A DNA stretch of 64,000 nt from positions 7,626,001 to 7,690,000 of the forward strand of contig NZ_CP028369.1 of NCBI RefSeq assembly GCF_003032475.1. The letters run 5' to 3'. Below are positions 25,894-35,379 of the stretch, one piece after another (position 1 is the stretch's first letter; each line of letters opens with the position of its first letter). This stretch comes from Streptomyces sp. P3 (GTDB lineage: Bacteria > Actinomycetota > Actinomycetes > Streptomycetales > Streptomycetaceae). Below the pieces are notes generated by a model. The model saw only the letters and a program-made list of their open reading frames with translations, did not search any database and had not been told where the DNA came from. A program made the position numbers and the translations under genes.

Positions 25894-27399
25894 ATGCGCA
25901 ACGAGGGACTGGGGTCCTGGCCCGCCCGCCGGGCCCGCAAGACCCCGCACCGCACCGCCCTGGTCCACGACGGCCGGCCGACGGACTACCGCACCCTGCA
26001 CACCCGCACCACGCGCCTGGCGCACGCCCTGCGCGCCCGTGGCGTGCATCGCGGCGACCGCATCGCCTACCTCGGCCCGAACCACCCCTCCTACCTGGAG
26101 ACCCTGTTCGCCGCCGGCGTCCTCGGCGCGGTGTTCGTCCCCCTGAACACCCGCCTCGCCGGGCCCGAGATCGCCTACCAGCTCGCCGACTCCGGGGCCA
26201 AGGCCCTCGTCTACGGGCCCTCGCACGCGGGCCTCGTCGCCGGACTGCCCGGGCACACGGACGTCCGGACCTACCTGGAGGTGGGGGCCGAGTACGAGGA
26301 GGCCCTCGACTCGGCGCCCGACGAGCCGATCGACACACCGGTCGCCCCCGACGACACCTGCATCATCATGTACACCTCGGGGACCACCGGCCGCCCCAAG
26401 GGGGCGATGCTCACCCACGGCAACCTCACCTGGAACGCGATCAACGTCCTCGTCGACACGGACCTGATCGCCGACGAACGCGCCCTCGTCTCCGCGCCGC
26501 TGTTCCACACGGCCGGACTGAACATGCTGACCCTGCCGGTGCTCCTCAAGGGCGGTTGCTGCGTCCTCGTCGAGGCCTTCGACCCCGAGGCCACCCTCGA
26601 CCTGATCGAGCAGCACCGGATCACGTTCATGTTCGGGGTGCCGACCATGTTCGACCAGGTCGCCCGGCACCCGCGCTGGGCCGCCGCCGACCTGTCCTCG
26701 CTGCGCATCCTGACCTGCGGCGGCTCCCCGGTGCCCTCGCCGCTCATCGCCGCCTACCAGGAACGCGGCCTGACCTTCCTGCAGGGCTACGGTATGACCG
26801 AGGCCTCGCCCGGCACGCTCTTCCTGGACGCCGAGCACGCCGTCAGCAAGGCCGGCTCGGCGGGCGTCCCGCACTTCTTCAGCGACGTTCGGGTGGTACG
26901 GCCGGACCTGGCTCCCGTCGAGACCGGCGAGACCGGCGAGGTCGTGGTCCGCGGCCCGCACGTCATGCCCGGCTACTGGGGGCTGCCCGAGGAGACGGCC
27001 GCGGCCTTCGCCGACGGCTGGTTCCGCAGCGGGGACGCCGCCCGGGTCGACGAGGACGGCTACGTGCACATCGTCGACCGCATCAAGGACATGATCATCT
27101 CGGGCGGGGAGAACATCTACCCCGCCGAGATCGAGGACCTGCTGCTGGCCCACCCCGACATCGTGGAGTGCGCGGTCATCGGGGTGGCGGACGACAAGTG
27201 GGGCGAGGTGCCCCGCGCGGTCGTCGTGCCCCGCGAGGGCGTCACTCTCGACCCCGGCGGGGTGCTGGCCTTCCTGGCGGGCCGGCTCGCCAGGTACAAG
27301 ATCCCCAAGTCGGTGGTGATCACCGACGAACTGCCGCGCACCGCCTCCGGAAAGCTCCTCAAAGCCCGGGTGCGCTCCCGGTTCGGCACCCATTCCTGA
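25894..27399 (+). CDS. Acyl-CoA synthetase (AMP-forming, FadD-like)
   Basis: A 501-residue ANL-superfamily ligase that activates a carboxylic acid to its CoA thioester. The P-loop-like 'YTSGTTGRPKGAMLTHGN' begins at 160, the adenine motif is 'GYGMTEASPG', the hinge 'GWFRSGDAARVDEDGY', and the catalytic Lys lies in 'LPRTASGKLLK' near the end. It starts 12 bp after the amidohydrolase gene, so it belongs to the same operon. The specificity pocket cannot be assigned by eye. Confidence 0.93.
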   Translation: MRNEGLGSWPARRARKTPHRTALVHDGRPTDYRTLHTRTTRLAHALRARGVHRGDRIAYLGPNHPSYLETLFAAGVLGAVFVPLNTRLAGPEIAYQLADSGAKALVYGPSHAGLVAGLPGHTDVRTYLEVGAEYEEALDSAPDEPIDTPVAPDDTCIIMYTSGTTGRPKGAMLTHGNLTWNAINVLVDTDLIADERALVSAPLFHTAGLNMLTLPVLLKGGCCVLVEAFDPEATLDLIEQHRITFMFGVPTMFDQVARHPRWAAADLSSLRILTCGGSPVPSPLIAAYQERGLTFLQGYGMTEASPGTLFLDAEHAVSKAGSAGVPHFFSDVRVVRPDLAPVETGETGEVVVRGPHVMPGYWGLPEETAAAFADGWFRSGDAARVDEDGYVHIVDRIKDMIISGGENIYPAEIEDLLLAHPDIVECAVIGVADDKWGEVPRAVVVPREGVTLDPGGVLAFLAGRLARYKIPKSVVITDELPRTASGKLLKARVRSRFGTHS

Positions 27400-27439
27400 A
27401 CGACTCCGCCATGAGCAACTCCTTTGTGAGGAACGGTAT

Positions 27440-27895
27440 ATGAGCATCATCGTCAATGGCCTGGACGAGCTGAGGAAGCTGTCCGGCAGCGACCTGGGCA
27501 CCAGCGAGTGGATCGAGGTCACCCAGGAGCGCATCGACACGTTCGCCGACGCGACCGGGGACCACCAGTGGATCCACGTGGACCCGGAGAAGGCCGCGGC
27601 AGGACCCTTCGGAGCGCCGATCGCCCACGGGTACCTGACCCTCTCCCTCTTCATCCCTCTCTTCACCGAGCTGCTCGACGTCCAGGGCGTCACGACCAAG
27701 GTCAACTACGGCCTGAACAAAGTTCGCTTCCCCTCGCCGGTCAAGGTCGGCTCGCGGATCCGTCTCGTCGGCAAGCTGACCGACGTCGAGGACGTCCCGG
27801 GCGGGGTGCAGATCACCGTCGACGGGGCCATCGAGATCGAGGGGGGCGCGAAGCCCGCGGCCGTGCTGCAGAGCCTCTCGCGGTTCTACGGATAA
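27440..27895 (+). CDS. MaoC-like (R)-specific enoyl-CoA hydratase
   Basis: A 151-residue hotdog-fold hydratase. The catalytic dyad motif 'FADATGDHQWIHVDPEKA' supplies Asp41 and His46, followed by 'GPFGAPIAHGYLTLSL'. It hydrates a trans-2-enoyl-CoA to the (R)-3-hydroxyacyl-CoA that the SDR of the same operon could oxidise. ATG 27440 follows gagga. It is the last gene of the MarR-controlled operon, closed by a strong hairpin. Confidence 0.93.
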   Translation: MSIIVNGLDELRKLSGSDLGTSEWIEVTQERIDTFADATGDHQWIHVDPEKAAAGPFGAPIAHGYLTLSLFIPLFTELLDVQGVTTKVNYGLNKVRFPSPVKVGSRIRLVGKLTDVEDVPGGVQITVDGAIEIEGGAKPAAVLQSLSRFYG

Positions 27896-27925
27896 GGGCC
27901 GATCCCGAGCAGAGCGGGGTGCGGG

Positions 27926-27976
27926 GGTGCGGGGAACCGCGGACCGGTCGTCGCCGGCCGCGCGGTTCCCCGCACC
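27926..27976. terminator. Bidirectional hairpin between MaoC and CehA-like genes
   Basis: A perfect 16-bp stem (27926-27941 with 27961-27976) and a 19-nt loop, central between two convergent stop codons at 27895 and 27994. It is a good candidate terminator for both transcripts. Confidence 0.7.
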
Positions 27977-27993
27977 CCCTTCGGCGACGCGCC

Positions 27994-29685
27994 TCAGCTC
28001 ACGACGTCCACGAAGACCGGGTTCGAGTAGAACCAGGTGTCCGCCCACGGGTCGCCGTTGCCCGGCTCGTGCGGGACCGGGCCTCGCGGGTCCACCGAAG
28101 CGCCCAGGTAACCGGTTCCACTGCGGTTGCCGTCGCTGCCGCGCAGCCGGACGTAGAAGGACTCGTCGCCCACCGGCAGCGGGACGCGCAGGGTGTACGT
28201 GCCCGTGCGGCCGCTCACGTCGGTGGAGCGCACCACCCTGGTGTCGGGCGCCCGCCAGGAGTCGCGGTCGGCCACCGGGCCGCGCACCGCGCCGCGGATC
28301 ACGTCCACGTGCGCCAACTCCGGCAGGATCCCCTGCGGGTTGGGGCGGGAGGCGGTGGTCACCGTGATGTCCAGGGTGAGCTTCTCGCCCCTGCGCACCC
28401 GCAGCCGTCCGCCGAGGGTGACGCCCCGGCCGCCGTCGTACTGACGCCGCAGCCGCACCTCGAGTCCGTCCAGCAGGTGCCCGTGGTCCAGCCAGACGCG
28501 GCCCTCGCGCAGTCCCGTCATCACCGCGCGGTAGCCGTACCGGGTGACGCCCACATGGGTGCGGCTGAACTGGCCCGGCCAGAAGTCGCTGCCCGGCTGC
28601 GGGGTGTCGGTGTCCACCGGGTCCGGCAGCCTGCCGGTGTCGTCGAAGGTCTGCCCGGCCGGCCAGTCGCCGTTCTTCCAGGTGTCGAAGACGGTCCGGT
28701 GGTTGTCGGAGTTGGTGGTGATCGTGAACAGCCGGCCCTCGGCCAGCATCGAGTCCCACAGGCCGCCCACGGTCGCGGTCGCCCAGTCGAAGCCGCCGTA
28801 CGTGAGGTACGCGTCCGCCGGATAGCCCGCCCAGGACTGCGCCGACGGCTTGTTCTCGTACTCGCCGCGGATCGACGTGGCGCCGCGCCGGCCGGGGAGC
28901 GCCGCGCCCTGGGCGCCGGGCGCGCCCTCCATGCCGATCATGATCTCGGGGGCCGCGTCGCGCCAGCCGCGCATCTCGTGCGGGGAGTCGATGCCCAGCC
29001 GCAGCGGGTGGTTGGCGAGTACGAGGACGTCGTCGACGTAACCGGTGCGACGCTGTTCGGCCAGCCACTTCACGGCCTTCACCGCGTGCGCCTCGTTGCG
29101 GGCGGTGTCGGCGTCGGCGGCGCCGCCCTTGTCGTACCCCAGCAGTTTGCCGTCGTAGGCGAGCTCGAACCGGGTGAGCAGGTCGACCTCGTGCGGGCCG
29201 GGCGCGGCGAACACCGTGCAGTGCTCGGCGGCCGGGATGTACCACTCCAGCCCCTGGAAGATCAGCTGTCGCGGGTTCGCGGCGCGGGCCCTGACGATCT
29301 CCTGGTGCTCCAGCGCGGCGCCGTGACGGGCGTGCCCGAAGTTGGAGTGCTCGTTGAACACCATCCAGTCCAGGCCGTACCGGGCGGCGGCCCGCGCCTG
29401 CTGGGAGAACGTGTACTTCGCGTCGTGGCTGTACACCGAGTGCACGTGGTGGTCGCCGACGAGATAGGCCAGACGCGGGTCCTCGCCGCCGCAGCCCCTC
29501 CCGCCCGCCGCGGCCGGACCGGCGAGGGCGGGCGCGGCCGCGCCGGCCAGTGTGAACGCGGCGCCGAACAGTCCGGCGCGGCACAGGAGTCGGCGCCGGG
29601 ACACGCCCTGGGGGTCGAGCGCGGCGGGGGAGACGGACGGGTCGGCCCAGGCGGGCAGCTGCTGCTCGGTCATCGGAACGTCCAT
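27994..29685 (-). CDS. Tat-exported PHP-type metallohydrolase (CehA/McbA family)
   Basis: A 563-residue protein with a twin-arginine leader ('SRRRLL' at 29-34, then a hydrophobic run to about residue 55). The PHP metal site is visible: 'LVGDHHVHSVYSHDAKY' (His79, His80, His82) and 'MVFNEHSNFGHARH' (about 109-122), with 'ITTNSDNHRTVF' later supplying further ligands. The C-terminal 150 residues form a beta-sandwich-like region. PHP-domain exported proteins are phosphoesterases or esterases. It is the last gene of the glycan operon, 5 bp after the metallophosphoesterase gene. Confidence 0.85.
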   Translation of the reverse strand: MDVPMTEQQLPAWADPSVSPAALDPQGVSRRRLLCRAGLFGAAFTLAGAAAPALAGPAAAGGRGCGGEDPRLAYLVGDHHVHSVYSHDAKYTFSQQARAAARYGLDWMVFNEHSNFGHARHGAALEHQEIVRARAANPRQLIFQGLEWYIPAAEHCTVFAAPGPHEVDLLTRFELAYDGKLLGYDKGGAADADTARNEAHAVKAVKWLAEQRRTGYVDDVLVLANHPLRLGIDSPHEMRGWRDAAPEIMIGMEGAPGAQGAALPGRRGATSIRGEYENKPSAQSWAGYPADAYLTYGGFDWATATVGGLWDSMLAEGRLFTITTNSDNHRTVFDTWKNGDWPAGQTFDDTGRLPDPVDTDTPQPGSDFWPGQFSRTHVGVTRYGYRAVMTGLREGRVWLDHGHLLDGLEVRLRRQYDGGRGVTLGGRLRVRRGEKLTLDITVTTASRPNPQGILPELAHVDVIRGAVRGPVADRDSWRAPDTRVVRSTDVSGRTGTYTLRVPLPVGDESFYVRLRGSDGNRSGTGYLGASVDPRGPVPHEPGNGDPWADTWFYSNPVFVDVVS

Positions 29686-29690
29686 GGGTC

Positions 29691-31529
29691 TCAGTGGTTC
29701 AGGAAGGAGGTCACGGGCAGCGCCCGTTCGACGATGCGCACGTCGCCGAGGCGGCCGTGCAGGATCTGGTCGATCCGTCCGGCGTACGTGTAGCCGCCGA
29801 GCAGCCACGGCAGCCCGACGGAGGCGATGCCGACGGCCACCGCCTTGGGGTTGCGGACCACGGGACAGCCCTCGACGTACAGCGTGGTGTGCCGGCCGTC
29901 GTTGACGACGGCGAGGTGCCACCAGGTCTCCAGCGGCGTCTCCTGGCCCCAGTTGGTGGCGATGCCCTGCTGGTTCAGCGGACGCGTCGCCCACTGCGGT
30001 TCCCGGTCGTCGGAGAGCGAGAGGGTGGCGAGCGGTTCGTCCGGGTCGTCGGCGGACTTGCCCGCGGCGCCGCCCGTGCCGGTCCGGCCGACCAGCCCCG
30101 ACCAGGCATGGTGCGCCGGGTCCCAGTCGGCGGGAAGGCGGTAGAACGCCTCGATGGTGTAACCCTGCGCGAAGGTCGCCGAGTTCAGCGGGGCGCCGTC
30201 GACCGTGCGCAGACAGGCGCCCCGCAGCGGGGACTTGAAGCCCCGGAACTCCAGGCTGCCGTGTCCGGGCTGGTCGGGATGGTGGTCGGACGACCAGCCG
30301 AGCGTGCCGCCGCCGACCGCGACGACCGTGAGGTCGTTGCCCCGCCCGGACAGGTCACGCACGGTCCCGGAGACGGCCGAGCCGTCGGTGTGTCCGTCGA
30401 ACCGCCAGTACGCGGCCGTGCCCGGCACGAGGACCTTCGACACGGGCCGCGCCGGACGGGCCGGCACCGGGTCGAACCCGGCGAAGCGCTCGGCGAAGTC
30501 GATGCCGACCGTGAACCGGTCGGCATCGCCGCTCAGTTCGAGCTCCTGCCGCTCCAGCTCGTTGAGGCCCTTCGCCGCCCGGGCCAGGATCCAGGGGGAG
30601 AGGGTCTCCACGTCGATGACGTTCCGGTCGAGGTCGAAGCGGTACAGGCGGATCATCGCCGCGCCGCCGAAGTACCGGTTCTGGTAGTTCGTCAGATGCA
30701 GATGGACGTCGTGTCCGGCGGCGTTCTTCCGCGTCGCGCGGCCGGCGGGCCAGTAGTGCCCGTTGAGCGTGAGGAAGATCTGGTCGTGGTCCTCGATCAG
30801 CCGGTCCCACAGCTGCTGCCCGTACGCCGAGAGGGAGTCGTCCGCGAGGACCAGCTCGTGCGTGGTCAGCACCACCGGCGTCCTCGGATGCCGGGCGAGG
30901 ACGCCGGCGGTCCAGGCGTACCCCTGCTCCGACAGCCGCCAGTCGAGCGCCAGCACCATCCATTCCCGGCCGCCCGCGCGGAACAGGTGGAAGGTGCTGT
31001 AGCCGTCGGGGGAGGCCCCGCCGAAGGTGGGCTTTCCCCGGAAGCGCCGCGGGCCGAAGGCCTCCAGGTACGGGGTCGTGCCGCGCTGGTCGGTCGTCGA
31101 CGACTTCACGTCGTGGTTGCCGGCCAGCACGCTGTAGCCGACCCCGCGCCGGTCCAGCGGCCCGAACGCCTCGCTGATCGCGGCGACTTCCGCCTTCGCG
31201 CCGTTCTGGGTGAGGTCCCCCAGGTGGGACAGGAACACGATGTTCTCGTCCCCGCCCCGTGCCAGCAGATGACGCAGCGACGCCTCGACCGGCGCCTTGT
31301 CGATGCTCGGCCCGTCGAAGAGGTACTGCGTGTCGGGCATGACGGCGAGCGTGAAACGGCGGCTGTCGGGGTCCGGGCGCCACCGGGCGGGGGCCGCCTC
31401 TGCGGCGGTCGGAACCGCGAGGCCGGCCGTCGCGGCGGCGCCGAGCAGGGCGGTGGCCCGCAGAAAGCCGCGTCTGCCGGCGTCGGCCGGGACGGGGTCC
31501 TCCTGGGACCGGGCATGCGAAGTACACAC
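29691..31529 (-). CDS. Tat-exported metallophosphoesterase with LamG-like C-terminal domain
   Basis: A 612-residue secreted protein. The twin-arginine signal 'GRRGFLRATALLGAAATAGL' starts near residue 18. The calcineurin-like domain has 'VMPDTQYL' (Asp66), 'FLSHLGDLTQNG', 'LAGNHDVKS', 'LTTHELV' and 'LTLNGHYWP', a full two-metal site. From about residue 385 a concanavalin-like LamG domain ('YWRFDGHTDGSAVSGTVRDLSG', 'WHLAVVNDGRHTTLYVEG') probably binds glycan. Together these suggest a phosphodiesterase or monoesterase acting on a polymer outside the cell. It is cotranscribed with a sugar importer and glycosidases. Confidence 0.88.
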   Translation of the reverse strand: MCTSHARSQEDPVPADAGRRGFLRATALLGAAATAGLAVPTAAEAAPARWRPDPDSRRFTLAVMPDTQYLFDGPSIDKAPVEASLRHLLARGGDENIVFLSHLGDLTQNGAKAEVAAISEAFGPLDRRGVGYSVLAGNHDVKSSTTDQRGTTPYLEAFGPRRFRGKPTFGGASPDGYSTFHLFRAGGREWMVLALDWRLSEQGYAWTAGVLARHPRTPVVLTTHELVLADDSLSAYGQQLWDRLIEDHDQIFLTLNGHYWPAGRATRKNAAGHDVHLHLTNYQNRYFGGAAMIRLYRFDLDRNVIDVETLSPWILARAAKGLNELERQELELSGDADRFTVGIDFAERFAGFDPVPARPARPVSKVLVPGTAAYWRFDGHTDGSAVSGTVRDLSGRGNDLTVVAVGGGTLGWSSDHHPDQPGHGSLEFRGFKSPLRGACLRTVDGAPLNSATFAQGYTIEAFYRLPADWDPAHHAWSGLVGRTGTGGAAGKSADDPDEPLATLSLSDDREPQWATRPLNQQGIATNWGQETPLETWWHLAVVNDGRHTTLYVEGCPVVRNPKAVAVGIASVGLPWLLGGYTYAGRIDQILHGRLGDVRIVERALPVTSFLNH

Positions 31530-31576
31530 GTGCTGCTCCGTTGCGAAGTGCGAAGTCCGTTACCGGACAGGGGGAT

Positions 31577-34504
31577 TCACAGGACGCGCAGGATCCAGCT
31601 CCAGCGGTGGACGCCTGCCGGGACGAGGTAGGAGGGGAGGGTGTCGGGACCGCACGACGCCGTGCCGAGGCCGCGGTGCGCGGCGTCCACGTGTACGACG
31701 CAGCCCTCCCGCGCGGTCAGCTCGTCGTGGTGGGCGACGGCCGTCAGGTCCTCGGCGCGGTGGCGCGTGACGGAGACCTGGCGCGGCTCGTCCAGCGTGA
31801 CCGCGAGCCCCGTGGCGTCCGGCGCCGAGAGCGTGAAGCGCCGCACGCCGTGCCGGCCGCCGCTCTCCTGCGGACGCAGGTAGGGGGTGAAGGCCTCGTC
31901 GACGGCGAGCGAGTGATGACCGACCGGCGCACCCGAGCAGCGGTCGGGGTAGGACTCCCACGGCCCCTGCCCGAACCACTCCAGCAGGTCCAGCCCCGCG
32001 ACCGTCTCGAAGACCGAGCCGACGCGCGGCACGTCGTCGAACTCCTCGGGCAGCTCCGCCTGTTCGTCGATCCGCAGCCCGCCCTCGACCGGTGTGAACA
32101 CCTGCCGGTGCCGTACGACACCGCCGGCGCCCGTGTACTCGGCGAGCACCCTCACGCCGTCGCCCTCCTGGTGCACGGAGACCAGCCCGCGCACGAGGGA
32201 GTCCAGGCCCCACGCCCGCCAGCGCCCCGCCATCCCGCCCAGCTCGTCGTTGTCGGTGGGCGCCCGCCACAGCGACAGCGTCGGCGCGGCCCGCAGCAGC
32301 GGGTGGACGAGGAGTCCGGCGGCGTCGGTCTCGACCCGGCCGGACCCCGCGGGCGCATCGAGGGGCCCGGCCGTCCGCAGTCGTACCTGCGGCGCGCACA
32401 CCGCGGTGCCGCGCGGCGCCCACGGCAGGTCCCGCGCCGTCGTCACCCGCAGCGTCAGCCACGCCTCACCGCCGTCCGGCGGAAGGTCGAAGGGCAGCGG
32501 CAGTACGGCCGACCCGCCCGGCCGCAGGTCGGGCAGCCGGGCGGCCGCGGTGAGCGTGCCGCCGTGGGCGAGCGAGAGCTCCCACTCGCCCGCGAGCCAC
32601 TCCAGACCGCGGAAGTGCTGGTGGTTGGCGACCACCACGCCGTCCTCCCGCAGACCGCGCAGCCGCACCGGCGCGGCGAGCTCGCGGTGCTCGGACATCA
32701 CCGGCTTGGGGGTGCGGTCGGGGAAGACCACGCCGTCCGCGATGAACGCGCCGTCGTGGTCCTTCTCGCCGAAGTCGCCGCCGTACGCCCAGCGGTACCC
32801 GGGCGCGGCGACACCGTTGTCATAGAGCCCGGCGCCCCCACGCCCGACCGGTCTCGCGTCGTTCACACCCTGGAGGATGCCGTGGTCCCAGAACTCCCAG
32901 ATGAACCCGCCCTGAAGACCCGGGGTGGCCTCGATGGCGGCCCAGTGGTCGGCCAGCGTGCCGTTGCTGTTGCCCATCGCGTGGGAGTACTCGCACTGGA
33001 TGAGCGGCTTGGTCTGCCGCCCGGACAGCGCGTGCGCCACACAGTCCGCCAGCGGCGCGTACATCGGGCAGGCGATGTCGGAGGCGACCTGTGGGTCGGC
33101 CCAGCCGCGCTTGGCGGCGCCCTCGTACTGCACCGGCCGGGTCGGGTCGTGGCGGCGGACCCAGCCCGCGGCCGCGTCGTGGTTGGCGCCGTAGTCGGAC
33201 TCGTTGCCCAGCGACCAGACGATGACCGACGGGTGGTTCTTGTCGCGCAGCACCATCCGTGACACCCGGTCCACGAACGCGTTCAGGTAGCGGGGGTCGT
33301 CGGCGATCTCGTGGGCGTGGTCGTGGGACTCGACGTCCGCCTCGTCGACGACGTAGAAGCCGAGTTCGTCGGCGAGGTCGTACAGCGCGGGGTCGTTCGG
33401 GTAGTGCGCGGTGCGGATCGCGTTGAAGCCGTGGCGCTTGAGCACGACCAGATCGGCGCGCATGTCCTCCTGCGACACGGTCCGTCCGGTGAGCGGGTGG
33501 AAGTCGTGCCGGTTGACCCCCCGGATGAAGATCCGCTCACCGTTGACCAGCAGGTCGCGGCCCGCGATCGTCACGTCCCGGAAGCCCACCCGGTGGCGGG
33601 AGGTGTCGGCGACGGAGCCGTCCGCGCGGTGCAGGCGCACCGTCAGGCCGTACAGCTCGGGAGTCTCGGCGGTCCAGGTCCGCACTCCGGTCACGCGCGT
33701 GCCCAGCCGCACCTCACCGAGGAAGGCGGAGACCCGCTCCTCCCGCGCGTTGGCCAGGTCGAAACCGGCGTCCCGCGTCAGCGGCAGCCCGTCCAGCTCG
33801 CCGCTGACATGCCATCCCGCGGGCAGCGCGCCGCCCGCGTCCCGCACCCGGCAGTCGACGCGCAGCTCGCCGTCGGCCGACGCCCGCACGGCCACGTCGG
33901 CCAGGTGCAGCGGGTCGGTGGCGTAGAGGAGCACCGAGCGGGTGATCCCGCCGTGCCACCACTGGTCCTGGTCCTCGATGTGCGAGGCGTCCGACCACTT
34001 GACCACCGTCAGCCTGAGCAGGGCCCGCCCGCCGGGGCGCACGACGCCCGACAGGTCGAACTCGGCCGCCAGGTGGGAGTCCTTGGACACGCCGACCGGC
34101 CGCCCGTCGACGTGCACCAGCAGCACGCTCTCGGCGGCCCCCACCTGCAGCACGATCCGGCGTCCGGCCCACTCGGCGGGGACGTCGACACCCCGCTCGT
34201 ACACACCCGTCGGATTGGCGGCGGGCGTCAGCGGGGGCACCTCCGCGAACGGCATGCGGATGTTCAGGTACCGCGGGAGGTCGTCGGCGCCCTCGACGGA
34301 CTGCATCGTCCACACGCCGGGCACGGCCGCGCTCGACCAGCGGCCGCCGACCGGCGCGTCCGGAGCGGGCAGCAACAGGAAGCGCCAGTCGCCGTCCAGG
34401 GAGTGTGCTCCGACGCGCCGGTCGACGGCGTTCATGGGCAGCCGGCCCCAGGAGGTCACCTCGGGCGCCGACCAGGGCCGCAGCGCCAGCAGCGGGTCCC
34501 TCAC
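31577..34504 (-). CDS. Beta-galactosidase, GH2 (LacZ type)
   Basis: A 975-residue cytoplasmic beta-galactosidase. The N-terminus 'DPLLALRPWSAPEVTSWGRLPM' matches LacZ-type proteins. The jelly-roll and Ig-like domains lead to the TIM barrel with 'FIRGVNRHDFHP', acid/base Glu435 in 'WSLGNESDYGAN' and nucleophile Glu505 in 'IQCEYSHAMGN'. A C-terminal beta-sandwich (Bgal small chain) follows from about residue 700. There is no signal peptide, so its substrate must be imported by the adjacent ABC permeases. GTG 34504 overlaps the permease stop (GTGA). Confidence 0.94.
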   Translation of the reverse strand: MRDPLLALRPWSAPEVTSWGRLPMNAVDRRVGAHSLDGDWRFLLLPAPDAPVGGRWSSAAVPGVWTMQSVEGADDLPRYLNIRMPFAEVPPLTPAANPTGVYERGVDVPAEWAGRRIVLQVGAAESVLLVHVDGRPVGVSKDSHLAAEFDLSGVVRPGGRALLRLTVVKWSDASHIEDQDQWWHGGITRSVLLYATDPLHLADVAVRASADGELRVDCRVRDAGGALPAGWHVSGELDGLPLTRDAGFDLANAREERVSAFLGEVRLGTRVTGVRTWTAETPELYGLTVRLHRADGSVADTSRHRVGFRDVTIAGRDLLVNGERIFIRGVNRHDFHPLTGRTVSQEDMRADLVVLKRHGFNAIRTAHYPNDPALYDLADELGFYVVDEADVESHDHAHEIADDPRYLNAFVDRVSRMVLRDKNHPSVIVWSLGNESDYGANHDAAAGWVRRHDPTRPVQYEGAAKRGWADPQVASDIACPMYAPLADCVAHALSGRQTKPLIQCEYSHAMGNSNGTLADHWAAIEATPGLQGGFIWEFWDHGILQGVNDARPVGRGGAGLYDNGVAAPGYRWAYGGDFGEKDHDGAFIADGVVFPDRTPKPVMSEHRELAAPVRLRGLREDGVVVANHQHFRGLEWLAGEWELSLAHGGTLTAAARLPDLRPGGSAVLPLPFDLPPDGGEAWLTLRVTTARDLPWAPRGTAVCAPQVRLRTAGPLDAPAGSGRVETDAAGLLVHPLLRAAPTLSLWRAPTDNDELGGMAGRWRAWGLDSLVRGLVSVHQEGDGVRVLAEYTGAGGVVRHRQVFTPVEGGLRIDEQAELPEEFDDVPRVGSVFETVAGLDLLEWFGQGPWESYPDRCSGAPVGHHSLAVDEAFTPYLRPQESGGRHGVRRFTLSAPDATGLAVTLDEPRQVSVTRHRAEDLTAVAHHDELTAREGCVVHVDAAHRGLGTASCGPDTLPSYLVPAGVHRWSWILRVL

Positions 34505-35364
34505 TTGACGGCCCCCTTGGCGAGGTCCCCGATGATCTGGCGGGCGCCGACCGCGAACACGATCAGCAGCGGGACGAGGGCGAGCAGGGCGCCGGTCATG
34601 ACCATTCCGTAGTCCGTCGTGCCGTGGGTGCCGTTGAGCTGCGACAGCGCCACCTGGAGGGTCACGTTGTCCGGGTCGGTGAGGGCGATCAGGGGCCAGG
34701 CGTAGTCGTTCCACTGGCCCATGAAGGTGAAGATGCCGAGGAAGGCGAGGCCCGGCCGGACCACGGGCAGCGCCACGTGCCAGTACTGGCGCAGGAAGTG
34801 CGCGCCGTCGATACGGGACGCGTCGAGGAGCTCGTCGTGGATCGCGCCCTGCATGTACTGGCGCATCCAGAAGATGCCGAACGCGTTGGCGGCCGCCGGC
34901 ACGATCAGCGCCGTCATCGACCCGATCCAGCCGAGCCCTGCCATGATGACGAACTGCGGGATCGCCTGGAGCTGGGCCGGCACCATGAAGATGAACATGA
35001 GCAGCACGAACAGCAGCCGCTTGCCCGGGAAGTCGAACTTGGCGAAGACGAAGGCGGCCAGGGAGTCGAAGAACAGGACCAGGAAGGTCACCGACCCCGC
35101 GACCAGCAGCGAGTTGAGCATCGAGCCGACGAAGTCGATGCTGTCGAAGAGGCTGCGCAGGTTCTCGAGGAAGTGCGTGCCCGGCAGCAGCTTGGGCGGG
35201 TAGGAGAAGATCTCGGACGTCGTGTGCGTCGACATGATCACGGCCCAGTAGAACGGGAAGGCCGAGAGCAGGACGCCGACGACGAGGACCGCGTGCAGCG
35301 CGATCCCTGTGCGGCGGGATCCGTCGATCCCCCTGGTACGCCGGGTGGTGTGGCTGGATGCCAT
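34501..35364 (-). CDS. Sugar ABC transporter permease (MalG/CUT1 type)
   Basis: A 287-residue inner-membrane permease with six predicted helices. The EAA-loop equivalent 'DELLDASRIDGAHFLRQYWHVALPVVRPG' contacts the ATPase. It pairs with the MalF-type permease 15 bp upstream to form the channel of a CUT1 oligosaccharide importer. No ATPase gene is nearby; Streptomyces CUT1 importers commonly share the general ATPase MsiK, encoded elsewhere. Confidence 0.92.
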   Translation of the reverse strand: MASSHTTRRTRGIDGSRRTGIALHAVLVVGVLLSAFPFYWAVIMSTHTTSEIFSYPPKLLPGTHFLENLRSLFDSIDFVGSMLNSLLVAGSVTFLVLFFDSLAAFVFAKFDFPGKRLLFVLLMFIFMVPAQLQAIPQFVIMAGLGWIGSMTALIVPAAANAFGIFWMRQYMQGAIHDELLDASRIDGAHFLRQYWHVALPVVRPGLAFLGIFTFMGQWNDYAWPLIALTDPDNVTLQVALSQLNGTHGTTDYGMVMTGALLALVPLLIVFAVGARQIIGDLAKGAVK

Positions 35365-35379
35365 GGTGGGCGGGCCTCC

